From Hesseltinella vesiculosa (taxonomy: Eukaryota > Mucoromycota > Mucoromycetes > Mucorales > Cunninghamellaceae), in assembly GCA_002104935.1 (NCBI GenBank), contig MCGT01000001.1, positions 806,001-870,000 of the forward strand: DNA of 64,000 bases. The letters are read 5' to 3'. How positions within the stretch are numbered: the stretch's first letter is position 1; every line of letters starts with the position of its first letter. Of this stretch, positions 12,381 through 24,724 are shown piece after piece. The notes beneath the pieces were generated by a model. It was not told the origin of the DNA. It made no database searches and saw only the letters and a list, made by a program, of their open reading frames with translations. The position numbers and the translations under genes were made by a program.

Positions 12381-14925
12381 ATGCCCATCTTGCCAACACT
12401 TTTGGGTCTCTCGAGTCAAAAAGTGTGCAATACACCTGTCTGCCATCAAATCGCCGAGACCCTGAAGCATGACGTTGACTTCAATTTGGATCCATGCCAG
12501 GACTTTTACGCATTCACCTGTAAACCCTAAACTGGATACACGCTTTCTTTCAAGTTTCTTTTATTAATGCATTTGACTTCTTATTTTCCTAGGTGGCGGC
12601 TGGATTCCCAGTGCGGTACTTCCCCCAGATCAGTCGCGTAATTAAATTAAAAATTTTCATTTCGACATCCTTTTTCTCACACACTTTTTTTTTCCCTTTC
12701 TCAGAGGTTTCTATCATTTCCAATCTTGATAACAAACATGTTGAAACTATCCATCGCATCTTAGAAGGTTCCTTTGAGGATCTGGCCCGGCGGTCTTCTC
12801 ACTCTTCACTCTGGAATGACCCCGAGATCGATAGAGCGAATTTTGCCCTGGTCAAGAATTACTACAATTCATGCATGGATCAGGCGGCCCTCGACCGCTT
12901 GGGATCAGCACCAGTCTATCCGTCCTTGGTCGACATCTTGAACTACACCGATCTGACCGACGCCCTGCTGAAATTGGTTGACAATGCCAACCACGCCCTT
13001 GTCCGCTTCACCATCGGCACCGATGACAAAGAGCCCAGCAAGAACCGTATTTGGATCGACATTGGGCATTTCATGGCCCCCTCCAAGAGCAACTATAAGG
13101 ACCAGCCGTTTGTCGAAAAATACAAGGAGCGGCTGTTCAACTTGATGCACGCCATCATCGGTCCAGGCGTCGACCTCGCCAACCCCGACGTCGCCTCCAC
13201 TCTTGCCCGAACCAAATTCCAACTGCTCACCACTGAACAGCTCCATACCGCCATTGACCGGTTCATCCTGGTAGAAATGTTCCTGGCTGATACCACCTTG
13301 GAAGCGTAAGTGCTAGCCAACGAGTGGCTTCTTTTTCGCCTCCATCATTTCTCACCTCCTTTTTTTTTTTTCCCGCTTCCGCCGTTTTCCTTTTTTCGTC
13401 TTCTATCTCATTCAGTGAAGATGCATTGAATCCAGCCCTCAGTTACAACCCTATCACAGTCAACAGCCTCGAAGAAAAATACCCAGTGCTCGATTGGCGC
13501 CGGATCCTTGCAACCATGGTGCCGGATCCTTCCTTCATTCCGGAAGAAGTTCTCGTCACGGCCATCTCCTACCTGGAGAATCTGACCACCTGGCTCCAAA
13601 CCACTCATGACATCGATGCCTTGTTGCATGATTACTTCTTGGTGCGCCATGCCTACATCAAAGCACCCTTAATGAGTGAAAAAATCAATCTCTTGTATTC
13701 GGCCATCAACGACGATCTCTTTTCTGGCGTCAACAAACTGTCGCCGCTTTGGAAACGCTGCACGGAACAGGTCAGTGCTGACTTTGGCCCATTGACCGGC
13801 CGCTACTATATCATGGAGAACTTTGGTGGCGAGGATGAACGCTTGGCCTTGCTCAACTTCCTTGACGGCATCCATGACAGCTGGCGATCCAACCTGCCCA
13901 AGCTGGACTGGCTCGACAAGCAGACCCTCGAATACGCCATGCTGAAGCTCTCCAAGATCACCCGCCAGGCTGGTTACAGCATTAAATCACCGGACGTCCG
14001 CTCGCCTTCTTCTCTTCGTGACTATTACGATGGCCTGGCCATGAACGCTGCCGCCTATTACGAAAATGTTGAGAGCGTCTATCGCTGGTCCTACAGCGAG
14101 CTCCTCGATAAGCTGCTCAAACCCGTAGATAAGGACGAATGGGAAATGTCTCCCCAGACTGTCAACGCCTATTACACCCCTACTGCCAACCAAATGGTCG
14201 TGACCGCCGGCATCAGTGCTCCACCTTACTACCTCCCCGAGGCGCCTGATTATTTGAACTATGGTGCCCTGGGCGTTGTCGCCGCTCATGAAATCACCCA
14301 CGCTTTTGACAACGACGGCCGCCTCTACAATGGCGATGGCGAGCTCAAGAACTGGTGGACAAATGAGACCTTGCAAAAATTCAATGACAAAACCCAATGC
14401 TTCATCGATCAATACAGCAAATTTGTAGAAAAAAATGACAAAGGCGAAGAACAGCATCTCAATGGCAAGGTAATCCTTGTCCCCTTGGCCCTACTCGAAA
14501 GAGAAGCTCATCTTTTTTTTTTTTTTTTTTGTATTAGCTTACTCTGAGTGAAAACCTGGCCGACAATGGTGGCATTGCTGTGTCTTACGCAGCCTATCAA
14601 GCAGTTGCCAAAGTGAAGCCACAGGAAACGCTACCTGGGATCAACCTGACCCCCGATCAGCTCTTTTTCATCAACTTGGGCCGAGCCTGGTGCACAAAAG
14701 CAACGCCGGCTTCAATTATGAATCAGGTTAGATTTTTTCTTTTTTTTATATGCAGCCTTGGCTAAACAGATCTCCTTTTTCTTTTTTTAGATCCAGACGG
14801 ACCCTCACTCAACTTCCAGAGCCAGAGTCAACGGCATGGTTCAGAATTTGGAGGCTTTTGCTCAGGTGTTTAAATGCCCTGTGAATTCCCCGATGAACCC
14901 CCAAACCAAATGTAAAGTATGGTAG
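12381..14925 (+). CDS. M13 family zinc metallopeptidase (neprilysin/endothelin-converting-enzyme type)
   Basis: Six exons (12381-12519, 12593-12637, 12705-13305, 13416-14469, 14538-14726, 14791-14925) join in frame to about 720 residues, the normal family length. The N-terminal part has the conserved VCNTPVC...DPCQDFYAFTCGGW cysteines. The catalytic part shows NAYYTPTANQMVV, the zinc site HEITHAFDNDGR (codons at 14287-14301), and the third zinc ligand in SENLADNGG. The end, CKVW, is the canonical M13 terminus. The family cleaves short peptides, usually as type II membrane ectoenzymes. Here no clear membrane anchor is visible before the first cysteine; MPILPTLLGLSS is only weakly signal-like, so an unseen upstream exon or a non-classical location is possible. 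Cysteine retention suggests a secretory or extracytoplasmic fate. The introns are short, with T-rich acceptors. The family call is certain; the substrate is unknown. Confidence 0.95.
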
Positions 14926-15737
14926 CCACGCTCCTTCATCACACATAGACTTGTTTTTCTTGCTTTCTACAATAAATGCGTCTCGCTCTTGTACTGTATA
15001 CACCTTTGACGGCCCTTTTGGTCCCTGAATCAACAGGGATGACGATCACAACGAGCACGATCTCAGGGTGGATCGAACACGAGGAATTTTTTGAAAAGTG
15101 AACGCCAACACCAAAGACATGGAAGCAATTTCCAAGCATGGTCGTCATGACGATGCACAACGAGAATAGTAGTAAAAAAAAATAGCCAACCGCCGACCAT
15201 TTCGAGAAGACACACGCAGGGAGGAAAGGGGCCTGTTGCATTGCCAACAAAATGTCATACACGTCACGATGCATGCATCAGATCATCTACAATCCATCAG
15301 AGATTTGCAAGAGCAAGTAATGACGATTCTGAAAAAAATCAAGTCGATTGGCCTTGGTCAACCAGCCAACATGTCATCCCCACCAAAAAAAAATTTTTTT
15401 TACCCACCTACTCACGCACGCCCGCAAATCAAACTATACCTGTCCTCTCCTAATGGACACCAGAATTTACATACAGATAACGCATGACGAAAAGTAATAC
15501 TGCTCCGACTTGAGCTTTCAGCAACATCATCATTTACTATTTATTACGCTCTCGTCGAATTTCACGCGAGTTACTTCCTTCAAAAATAAGTTGCACAGCC
15601 ATTTTTGTTTCAAAATCACTCCTTGCGGTCTGATAAAGAAAGAAAGGCGGTTGCCATAGTAACCGGAAATCCGCGTTGAAGGAGGACAAAAAGCCTTCAA
15701 GCTCTTCCCTCCAGTGTGAGAGAACTGTAAGTTTAAT
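14926..15737. other. Intergenic spacer
   Basis: About 0.8 kb 3' of the M13 gene. It holds the probable 3' UTR (ACAATAAATG near 14968) and then A/T-rich sequence without a supported gene. Confidence 0.45.
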
Positions 15738-15975
15738 CATGGTCATTTCTCACCATTTTGTACTGGTATGCAACATTTGGGTTGAGTTTATGTAGAGCAG
15801 TTTTACACTGTGATTTTAGATCCCCTGGCGAAGATGGCCGATTTTTCTTAGCTGGGGGATTCGGAGGTGTATTTCAGCGTCATCATCACTCATGCTTGTG
15901 GACACTCGCTCAAAATCTCACACCGATCAAATCACTCAAAAACTCTTTGGATCTATTTTTTTTTTTTTTTCAAAA
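15738..15975 (+). repeat. Dispersed repeat, copy A (left arm of an inverted pair)
   Basis: Shares GATCCCCTGGCGAAGATGGC, then CGATTTTTCTTAGCTGGGGG, with copies at 16.3-16.5, 23.7 and 48.3 kb. This copy lacks the ~50 bp block (GTTGGCTGGGCAAC region) seen in the others, so it is internally deleted. It ends in ATCAAATCACTCAAAA, which is mirrored at the inner edge of the right arm. Confidence 0.7.
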
Positions 15976-16274
15976 TGGGATTGTCATTTCAGCCTCCGCA
16001 CTTTGCTTTCGTTCCTTGACCATGCCGCAGGAGAACTCCAAAATATTTCATAGGTCCAATGTCCAACCTTCTCCAAAGCAATCCAAGAATCCAAAATTCC
16101 GATTTGGTGAAGAACTAGCTTCAGTACATTGATCATGTTGCACTTGACAATGGCACATCCTTTCATTGATCGTGTACCAGTTGTCCTGGGCCCATCCAGG
16201 AATAGAGTCATCGGGCGGAGACTGAATATGGTAAATACATTTTTTTTTCAAAAAATAAAAATAAAACGGTGTCT

Positions 16275-16540
16275 GCACAATCCTTTTGAGTGATTTGATC
16301 GATCTGAAAATTGGTGTAGGTGTGCAAATGCATGAATGATGAAGATGCTGAAAAATTCAGGACGATTGGTGGAGGTTGCTCAGCCAACTTTTGGTCACCC
16401 TCGCTTTGGCACCTCCGATCCCCCAGCTAAAAAAAATCGAAAAACCGGCCATTTTCGCCAGGGGACCCCAAGCGATCTGATAATCACAGCGCAAAACTGC
16501 TGTAAATAAATTCATGTAAAACTACAGCTCGTTCTGACTG
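16275..16540 (-). repeat. Dispersed repeat, copy B (right arm, inverted)
   Basis: The reverse complement carries the repeat core (GGGGTCCCCTGGCGAAAATG, then AGCTGGGGGATCGGAGGTG) followed by GTTGGCTGAGCAACC and ATCAAATCACTCAAAAG. Together with the copy at 15.74-15.98 kb it forms a large imperfect inverted repeat around ~300 bp. Read on the plus strand, it keeps an open frame related to copies C and D. Confidence 0.7.
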
Positions 16541-17756
16541 CCGAGTGAGCAGTTAGAAGACGGGCATACATGCGCTTAAAATGGCATAGCGCGCGCTTGA
16601 TTTTACTTTTACACGCACTTGACCGGTCAAAAAAAAAAAACACCTGACAGCCCACAGGACGGAAATCTGGTATACATTAATTAAGCAGACAGAAATGGCA
16701 GATCCTCCTCTATTTTTTTTTCGGACGATTTCACGCCCTTTTAGTGCCGGGGGGATTTTCTGAAAGTCCTCATGCATTCAGTTGTCATCATTTGGTAAAC
16801 TCACTTAGCTACGCTTCGAAAAGTTCACGGCTTCATCGCTCTCATCTTCAACATCCCTGCCAAAAAAAGAGCTCCACCGATTCAACCCATGTTTGGGGCA
16901 CGAACAATACTTGCTGGGATATGTTGTTAACTCCAAGCTCTGGACTTGTATACAACATGACACCAAATGAGAAGCATTGAAAATCATGGCTTTCCAGCTA
17001 TTTTCCCGGTTTGACCCGTGTTGTTGGTGGCCCCAGCTCTGTGCCATCCAACCCAAGCGAGTGGAGCATTTAAACAATGCTAGTGGTCATCATGTTCCAA
17101 TTATATGCAATGTATGGAATTATTTGGAATATGTTTTCTCACATAACAATCATCAGCAGCTGGGGTCAATCGTCAGAAGTCGACGCTGACAAAAAAGGAA
17201 ATCAATACAGATTTTGATGTTTTTGATTCAACAGCAGACCTAGGGAACTATTTAGCCGAACCGGGTAAGAAAGGGTTTTGTCAAAAAGTTGGCTAGTGCG
17301 CGTTGAGATGTTTGTGTTCCAAGCCGAAATCATTCGCAAACACCCACGATGTTGATGTTGCTTTACTGCACGTCAGGCCACAGCTGCTTAGCTTTGTTGA
17401 GCGATGCAGCGTTGAAGAAAAAAAAGACGTTTTTCGGCTGTTGAAACGCGGTGTGGAAAAAAAAAGAAGAGAAACGGGGCTGTGGGCATGTTGAATATCC
17501 TCAATCAAGAAGCCAGTAAAAAGGAGCCCAAGTGCCCTAGCACTATGTTCCCATAGAACGGCAAATGTTTCGGCAGGGGATGGGCAGCCGTTTCCTTTTT
17601 AGATTCGATGTGACGTTACCCACGGCAGTATTGTCAAACATGAAAGCAAAAGGATAATCACATCACATGACGGAACCACAACAAAGATAAAACCGCGTGG
17701 AGACGCCCATCTTTCTTGGTGATTCATTTTTTTTTTGTCCTTTGTCGTTCAGCAAA
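16541..17756. other. Spacer with a relic of a mucoralean accessory gene exon
   Basis: On the minus strand near 16820-16870 a peptide FFGRDVEDESDEA ends at a GTGAAC donor-like site. It matches the exon end GRDVGDESDEV of the small spliced gene at 50.3-51.0 kb. The remaining exons of that gene are not found here, so this looks like a relic. The rest holds no supported gene. Confidence 0.4.
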
Positions 17757-19254
17757 ATGGCACCTATTGTGATTACCAGCTTTGTTACCACCGGTGAACC
17801 TGGCAAGTTTAAAGAAGCCAAGCGTGAAGTAGATGGGCTGAAGCCGCATGAAATCTTGATCAAGATCCGCGCATCAGCCATCTGCCACACGGACTGCTAC
17901 TACATGGGTGCGCCCGATCTCTGCCTTGGGTACGCTCACCAATATTTCTGCAGCGTGGTACTCACCCTTTTTTTTTTCTCAATAGCCACGAACCCGTTGG
18001 TGACGTGACGCAAGTTGGAAGTGACGTTGGTAACTTTAAAGTCGGTGATCGCGCAGGGTAAACAGCACCGTCGAGACGGAGTCTAGACTGAGGATTTTTT
18101 TTTAATTTGAGCCGTGCCCATTTTCTTTCTTCAGATTTTCTTATGTGAAGTCGGCCTGTTGCATGTGCTCTGAATGCATTGCTGGGCGTGACAACTATTG
18201 CCCCGACCGTGTCATGTAACATTATGCCATGTTAATATGTAAATTGACTTACGCCACACCACCTAGGTTCCCTGGCGATGGTAACAATAACGGTTTTGCT
18301 GATCAAGCCGTGGTAGATTCCAGGTCAGTGAAGCATCCCTTCTTTTTTCAATGCAGCTGACCTCTTTTCCTTGGTAGATTTGCCTACCACATCCCCGATG
18401 CAATGTCCTATGTTGATGCTGGCCCTATCATGTGCGCAGGTTTGTAAACAAACAAGACAAACAGAAAAACAGGAAAGCTTCTAACATTTTGCCGGTTTGT
18501 GTCCAGGTGCAACTGTATTTAATTCGTTGTTCTCGACCGCGACATCGCCTACTCACCGTGTGGCTGTGGTTGGCGTCGGGGGCCTGGGCCACTGTCAGTT
18601 ATTTTCTTTTCCACCCTTTCGTTCAACTCGCCCTTCTTTTTTTCTTTATTGACGTAGTGGCTCTACAATTTGCCAAAAAGTGGGGCACAGAAGTGGTGGC
18701 CATTTCGACAAGCGACTCCAAAAAGGAAGAAGCAACGTCATTTGGCGCCAACGAATTCCTGAACTCCAGAAAGTTTGACGACGCAGCCTTTTTAAGCAGT
18801 GTGGAAAAGTTTGATCTGATCATCAACACCACCAGCGCCGATTTGCCCTATGATCAGTACATGAGCCTCCTGAAGCCGTAAGTCACAATGGAACTGGAAA
18901 ATAAAAAGGAATGGAGGGGGCTGATCATCTTCTACTGTAGCCTTGGTAAATTCTTGGTGGTGGGCGTGCCTACCAAGCCAATGCAAGTCGAAGGTTTGCC
19001 CCTCATCCTTAACGGATCAGCTATGCAGGGTAGCCAAACCGGCGGTCGTGTCAGTTTGAACGAAACTCTCAAGTTTGCTGCGCGCCACAACATCCGCCCC
19101 CAGATCGAGATATTACCCTTTGTAAGGCAGGAAAAAAAAAGTGTATCTTTGTTACTGACATTGCTGTGTAGACCCTCGATGGCTTAGAGCAAGGTATACA
19201 GCGAGTGCTCGACAACAAAGCCCGTTATCGTGTCGTGCTTACCAACGAGGTCTA
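17757..19254 (+). CDS. Zinc-dependent alcohol dehydrogenase, MDR superfamily (copy 1)
   Basis: Nine exons (17757-17929, 17986-18057, 18135-18215, 18267-18323, 18378-18439, 18507-18593, 18658-18877, 18941-19121, 19172-19254) join in frame. The enzyme would interconvert alcohols and aldehydes or ketones with NAD(P)H. Visible motifs are the catalytic zinc region ICHTDCYYMG and GHEPVGDV, a structural-zinc cysteine cluster (SACCMCSECIAGRDNYC), and a Rossmann GVGGLGH glycine motif followed by LQFAKKWGTEVVAISTSDSK, typical of the cinnamyl-alcohol-dehydrogenase-like branch. The ATG at 17757 sits right after a T-rich stretch ending in CAG, so a 5' UTR intron is possible. A polyadenylation-type AATAAA lies at 19276. 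The stop is only 81 bp from the stop of the convergent oxysterol-binding protein gene. A close paralogue lies inverted at 25.5-27.1 kb. Substrate cannot be read from sequence. Confidence 0.95.
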
Positions 19255-19335
19255 AAAACCTCGGCTGCAGTTTAAAATAAAAAGTAGCATGCCAGCTCCT
19301 CGTTTGGAATTTTCCTTTATTCCTTGTACATGACT

Positions 19336-22300
19336 TTACCAGAGATTTTCTAGGTCGTCAGGCCATTGCTTCTTGAGTCTAGCTTCCCAGTAGCCTCCTT
19401 TGTAAGTCCAATCAGATGGATCGTTGGGCGATTGGCTGAACCAGCGGGGCTGAGGGGATTTTCCTTCATGTTCATACTGTGTACGTCGCTGTCGTTGCAT
19501 GGTTTCCAATCGCTGTTTCTCGTCCTCGGCTAGATCCATTTGGCCTAATCAAAAAAAAAAAAAAATACGGGGTGAGAACGACGGCTTATCGTTTCTTCTG
19601 CTGGTTATTTTTTTTAGTACCGTGTTCTATGCATCGTTGATCAGGTCGCAAACGAGTATCGGTGGGTGGCAGTTGGTGCTGTTCAATCTCCGTGATTTCG
19701 TTGAGCTCCATGCAGTACTGGGTGTAACCAAAATAAGCCTCATACTCTTGGATCTGGGGTGGATGCACCTTCCACAGACGCTCAAAGTTACGCTCGTCAT
19801 GGACCAACTTCAGTTCATCGCTCCAGGTGCCTTCGACTTGTCGAACCGCCTTTCCATCTCGATAGCACACCATCGTGATCTGGTTGGCTTCCTTTGGCTG
19901 AGATGACCACACACTTGTTTTCCCTTCCTTGTACGTGATCATGGCATAGTCACCGGTGGTCTCGTTCATAACCTTGACAGAACCCAGGTGTTCTAGATAT
20001 GGCGAACCCACTCCAACCATGTTGCGGAGATGGCTCGTCGGTTTGTTGAAAGAAAAATGGTGGCCCGAGGATTTTAGATGTACATGTGCTGCACCTTTGG
20101 AGGTGAATTCCATCGACCGGCCTAGCAGATAAAATCAGAAAAAAAAAAAAAAAAAAAAACGGGCCGTCCCCGCCGGCTTACCCCAGAATGTGGAAGAGCA
20201 CTCTGCTGATTGCCAAAAGCTGTACTGATTTGATTCAGCATGGCACTGTAGAGTAAGGAATAAGTATCTGACCACTGTGAATGATTGTATGCTCTCGCTT
20301 TCTGATACTCACAGCCATGACGTTGGGTCGGTGCGACACTTTTTCAGCAATAAACTTAAAGCCACGATCAGGACGGACACATTCATAGGTTTCAAAGAGC
20401 AGTGGGTTAAACGGTTTTTTGCTGCTGCGATATTGGCTTGAGGCAAAGGCGGTGACAGAGAAGACAGCAACGTACATCAATTGATCGATTGGATCGGCAA
20501 AGCCATTGGCCCGGTCCAGGAGTGAAGAGTACTCTAGCTCTTCACAAAGACGCTGGAGCAGATTGAGGGGTTCATTGAGCGAGACAGGCATGGAGATGGA
20601 CGACAAGTCTTTGCCGACAGCCTTCCGTATCAGGCCGAGGTAATTCACAGAAGATTCATCCATGCGTTGGGGTAAGCGGCTGCGTCGTTGGATCGTGGTA
20701 TGGGCCATGGTGACATCCAACTTGATCGTCATGCTAGATCGCTTCGATACCGTTTCATCTTGACCTAGTGAAGCAGAAAAATAAAAATGAATAAAAGGGT
20801 AGACGACCAGTAGCTACCCTTGGTTCTCACCTTCATCTGAGCTTGAATCGTCTTGGGGGTCATCATAGAGGCAGCGGTCAGTTGATTCACCGTCATCCTG
20901 AGAATCGACATCGTCTTCCTCATAAAAGTCCTGTGCATCGGCATATTGGCTTGTAGAAGAGGACATGGAATAGAAGCTAGTGGAGCTGGGGGTAGTGATG
21001 GCTGACGATTGCTGATATATTGTGCTGAGGCGATTGGTTTGACGTTTGTACTGGAGCTGGAGCCTGGCGTAATCCTGTTCTAGGCTGGCCCGGAGCTGTT
21101 GCAAGTGCTGGATTGTGTGCTGCATCTGTTCCAACTTGAGCTGGTGTATCGGTGTCGTTTCCAAGGGCTCTGTGGGTGACAACGGTGCCTGTGATCCTCT
21201 CCTGAAAGTGAACTTGCGCTTTATCCGTTGAGAATGGGAACTGCTAGCACTGCTGGGAGGTGATTGTTGAAGATGAAGGCTACTTGAGTTGGTGGATGTG
21301 GGCGATTGCAAGGGTGACACAGGTAACGTCAGATCGTGGTGTTGTAGGTCCTGAACATTTGCGGTTTCGGTCCAAGTCTTCATCAATTGATGCACATCTT
21401 GGCTCAGGGAGATCAAATCTTTGTTCATCATGTCAAAGCCAACTTCCATGCTGTTGGGCTGGTCGTCATCCTCTTGCTCATCGCCACTGCTGACCAGGTC
21501 CTTGTCTGAGGTATCCTCTTCGGTATCGTTGCCCTGCTGAGAAGTGGGAGAAGCAGGCTGAAGGCTGGCGGAATAACGGTTCTTAGCATCAGGCAATAGC
21601 CACTCGCCATCGACAAGAATCCCATTAGGGACGCTTCCTCGGTGACTGAAGCGAGAAGCATGATGCTTGCGCAAGGCGTTGACCCATTTGTTGAACTGCT
21701 CCTTTGTCAAAGCTTTCAAATGATAAACGTTGGTCCCTGTGTCCATGTGAATGGTGCGCTGCTTTGGATAGATGGTCATGGTTGTCAAAGCCACTTGAAT
21801 GGATCCTCGTTTGATGCAATACGGGTCGACTGAATAGGACAGCGTGCCATCAGGAAGCAATTGGAACCATCGTTTTGCCCAGCCTGGTAGCACAAAAAAA
21901 AGTGAGTTTGACGAGCTTCCATGCTTTCATTTTTCATTGGTTACCTTGCATTCGCTTGCGACGTTTCTTCAATAGGTAATCGGCCATAATTTGATCTTCT
22001 TGCAAGTGCTCATCCACGGATTCATCACTGGTCACGGAGAAGCTCAGTACCTTGGGCTTTTGAATCGAGCTTGTATTGTCTAGGTTTTTTTTAAAAAAAA
22101 AGCTGCGTTGAACAAACATACCAGCCGTTTCTATCCAGGGGATCTGTTTTCTTGCCGCCCCTTGTCAACCCCCTCACACCTCTCCCGTTTCCTTGGCTTA
22201 CCAAAGAGCAGGACAAAGTTGCCCGGTTCGCTCGCCACATGCGATCCTTGGATGGTTCTATCGGATGACGGTACGTGACTGACAGGAATAATTTCCTGAA

Positions 22301-22628
22301 AGTCTCGTTCAAGCATAAGGGACGTGGCGACGGACTTACGGCGGCGTGGAGGTTGAGTTTGAACGGTGGTAAAGGAGAGTAATGAGCCGTTATCTTGCTG
22401 CTGAGTCAGGGAATGCGACGATTGATTTAGTTTGGAGGACACAAGAGATGAGCTATTTGGCGGAGAGGTGATTTTGGAATCGATGAATGGAGGGCCAGGG
22501 CAGTAAAACAGCCCAAAGCTTATGTTGTTCTTTTTTGTTGAAAAGGACCATGCTATAGTTGACCCAGGATTACGAATATACACATGATGTTCATAGACAT
22601 CGCGTGCTTGAATCTGTATCTCTTGCAT
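19336..22628 (-). CDS. OSH3: Oxysterol-binding protein with GOLD and PH domains (OSH3/ORP type)
   Basis: The protein starts at 22628 with an N-terminal GOLD-like segment (VYEHHVYIRNPGSTIAWSF). A PH domain follows across an intron (ADYLLKKRRKRMQ, then GWAKRWFQLLPDG ... FNKWVNALRKHH), then a long low-complexity linker with a coiled coil and an acidic stretch (DFYEEDDVDSQDD, weakly FFAT-like). The C-terminal lipid-binding domain has LNEPLNLLQRLCEELEYSSL, CHAESNQYSFWQ and FWGRSMEF, ending PDDLENLW. GOLD-PH-ORD is the architecture of yeast Osh3, which acts at ER-plasma membrane contacts in sterol/PI4P balance. The signature normally read as EQVSHHPP is EKVSHRPN here, changing one of the two phosphate-binding histidines, so lipid exchange may differ. 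Several short introns with pure T tracts; convergent with alcohol dehydrogenase copy 1. Confidence 0.94.
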
Positions 22629-23104
22629 TACAAGAGAATGAGGATGGAGAGGTGATAAGCAAGCTGTTGAGGTGAAACGATTGTAAAAAAGAAGGAAAGA
22701 TAAAAAAAATTGGCAAAGCGAAAAAAAAGGAGAAATTGATTTTTTGGGAGGACGGCTAGCCTTTCACCCTTCCCCCCCCCCCATTTTTTATTTCGACATG
22801 CCTGGGCAACTGAAGGCATCACCTGTTGTTCGTTTTTCAATTGACCAAATGACAAGGCTTTGTTCCCAAATCCTCGTCAATTAGCTTCACGTAACGAACT
22901 TTGTTGCATGTTAGAACCGTGTAACCTCATTTCCTTTTTCATTTCCTTGGGATCGATTCACAGCCAGCTCAAGCAAACCTTTTTTTCATCATCTGACCAG
23001 GAGCCTCTTCTGCCAATTTTCATGCTCGAAGCAACCAAAAGAATACGTCATTACAGCCGCACTATGTAGAAAATGTCTGAGGGATATCATGTTTGAAAAA
23101 AAAA

Positions 23105-23559
23105 ACTAGAGGTGAACCTGGGAAAAAAACTAAACATCGGTGACAGTGGTGACAGAAAATTAACCGGAAAGTGCCACCGATGTTTAGTTTTTTTTTCTTA
23201 ACATCGCTTATTATATCATGCCAATTGGGTTCGCATCCAAATTTTTGTTCTAGTCGCAACAGGACAAGATCATCCGCGCCGAACGGTACTTTCCTTTTTA
23301 CTGTGGCATCCCAACGTTTTTTTTTTCGCCTTGTTGTTTCCAAGCGGCCAATGGCTGTGGATCGGTGTTCTTCTAGGGTTGTCAGATCATCAGCGGCGCG
23401 TGCTTCGGCAACCTCGTCTTGACAGAGATATGTCTTGAAAAAATAAAGCTGTAAGTGTTTTGATTTGGAGGTCAATGGAAAGAAGATAAAAGCAGCAAAA
23501 ACAAGTAAAAAAAAACACGTCTTCCTTTTCTTGATTTTGATTGGCCTGCAACCTCTAGT
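23105..23559 (-). mobile_element. Retrotransposon Pol C-terminal remnant
   Basis: On the minus strand at about 23430-23210 an open stretch reads RRKKKRWDATVKRKVPFGA followed by DDLVLLRLEQKFGCEPNW. This resembles the end of LTR-retrotransposon integrases, where a basic region precedes F-x-x-G/D-D-L-V-L-L-R...W. No protease, reverse transcriptase or RNase H lies nearby, so it is a fragment. A 9-bp inverted match (ACTAGAGGT at 23105, ACCTCTAGT at 23551) brackets it, and a 20-bp perfect inverted repeat lies inside at 23123-23142 and 23175-23194. Confidence 0.45.
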
Positions 23560-23739
23560 GTCCGGCGACATCAATTCCCATCACCATTTGGCAAGCCTAG
23601 GTTTCTTTGTGAGCCGTGAATAACGTTTTTTAGCAGTCAAAGCAATCAGGCGAGCCTCCATATTATTTGCTAGTGCACAAGAAACCTGTTCTTGTGCTTG
23701 CAAGTCAAACAGAAACCGGAAGGGAAAAGAAAGTTGCGG

Positions 23740-23965
23740 CCATTTATAGCGTTCTGGGGGTCCCCTGGCAAAAATGGCCGATTTTCCATTTTTTTTAGCG
23801 GGGGAAACGGAGGTGTCAAAACGAATTTGACCAAACGTTAGCTGGGTGACCTTTCCCAATCGACTTGGTTTTTTCAGAATTATCATCACCATGCATTCAA
23901 ACCCTCGTACAAAATTTCACAACGATCTGACCACTCAAAGTGCTGTATAGCATCTTCACTTTTTT
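23740..23965 (+). repeat. Dispersed repeat, copy C
   Basis: Contains GGGGGTCCCCTGGCAAAAAT, then GGCCGATTTTCC, AGCGGGGGAAACGGAGGTG and GTTAGCTGGGTGACC, matching copies at 15.7, 16.4 and 48.3 kb. The minus strand keeps an open frame with KKPSRLGKVTQLTF and SPAKKNGKSAIFARG, closely related to the frame in copy D. Confidence 0.7.
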
Positions 23966-24724
23966 TTCAAAATGGAGAAAAAGGAATTGGTAGTCATATT
24001 CAACTTCAGCTCAGCACCTTCGATTGGCCAGAGCACACATGGCATAATGCATCCTGTAGGTAAGTTGGTAGGATCAACGGGAACAGCGGTTCCAATGTCG
24101 TGCCTCTGGTCATGTTGCATAAATCTGGCGATGCTCGACTGCGCTTTCATGTCAACGAATTCTTGCAATACATTCTCGAGTGTATTTTTTCATTTTTTTT
24201 AATTGCACCTATCACCCGTCGTCATGGGTGAACGGTCAAGGATCTTCAGCGCCGGTCAAGTCAAGCAGATCATGATGCTGGACATTGCAATGTTCTCCAG
24301 TCTTTGAATAAATGAACCACTTTTCATTTTCTCTGCATGCAACTTGAGGGACTTCATAGCTACATTAATACACTTGCACATCTAGCGCGTCGCACTTTTT
24401 TTTTTTTTTTTTTTGCTGCTAAACAACTGATACTTTGGCTGGGGTGGGAAAGGCTATGCTTCCTCAGTTCAGCTTGCCATCCTTGTTGACCCTATTATCT
24501 CTTTCCTCTTAATCATCCATTAACATTATTCTAATTCGTCTTCTCTTCAACCTTTTCTTTCCTTTCACGCTTTCTACTCGCATGCTTCCATAATGGCGTG
24601 GATCCGTTTTTTGTATCAGGGTGCGCCCAGTTTTCATTTTAAAAAGGCTCCATTTTGATAATGGAGTTAGTTCAGCTGGGAAGAATAAAAAGGGATGGGG
24701 TATCTAAAAGCAAGAGGAGAGTGC
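23966..24724. other. Spacer 3' of the COG7-like fragment
   Basis: No supported gene. The part next to the repeat (23966-24200) may be a less conserved extension of the repeat. A T run lies at about 24398-24414. Confidence 0.4.

Noticed and set aside
13987..14457. Minus-strand frame with hydrophobic Val/Ile-rich product
   Set aside because: Antisense to the M13 catalytic exon with HEITH; composition follows from the sense codons.
24666..24700. 'gttagttcagctggg' resembling a tRNA A/B-box start
   Set aside because: No acceptor stem pairing or T-loop GGTTCGANTCC follows; not a tRNA.
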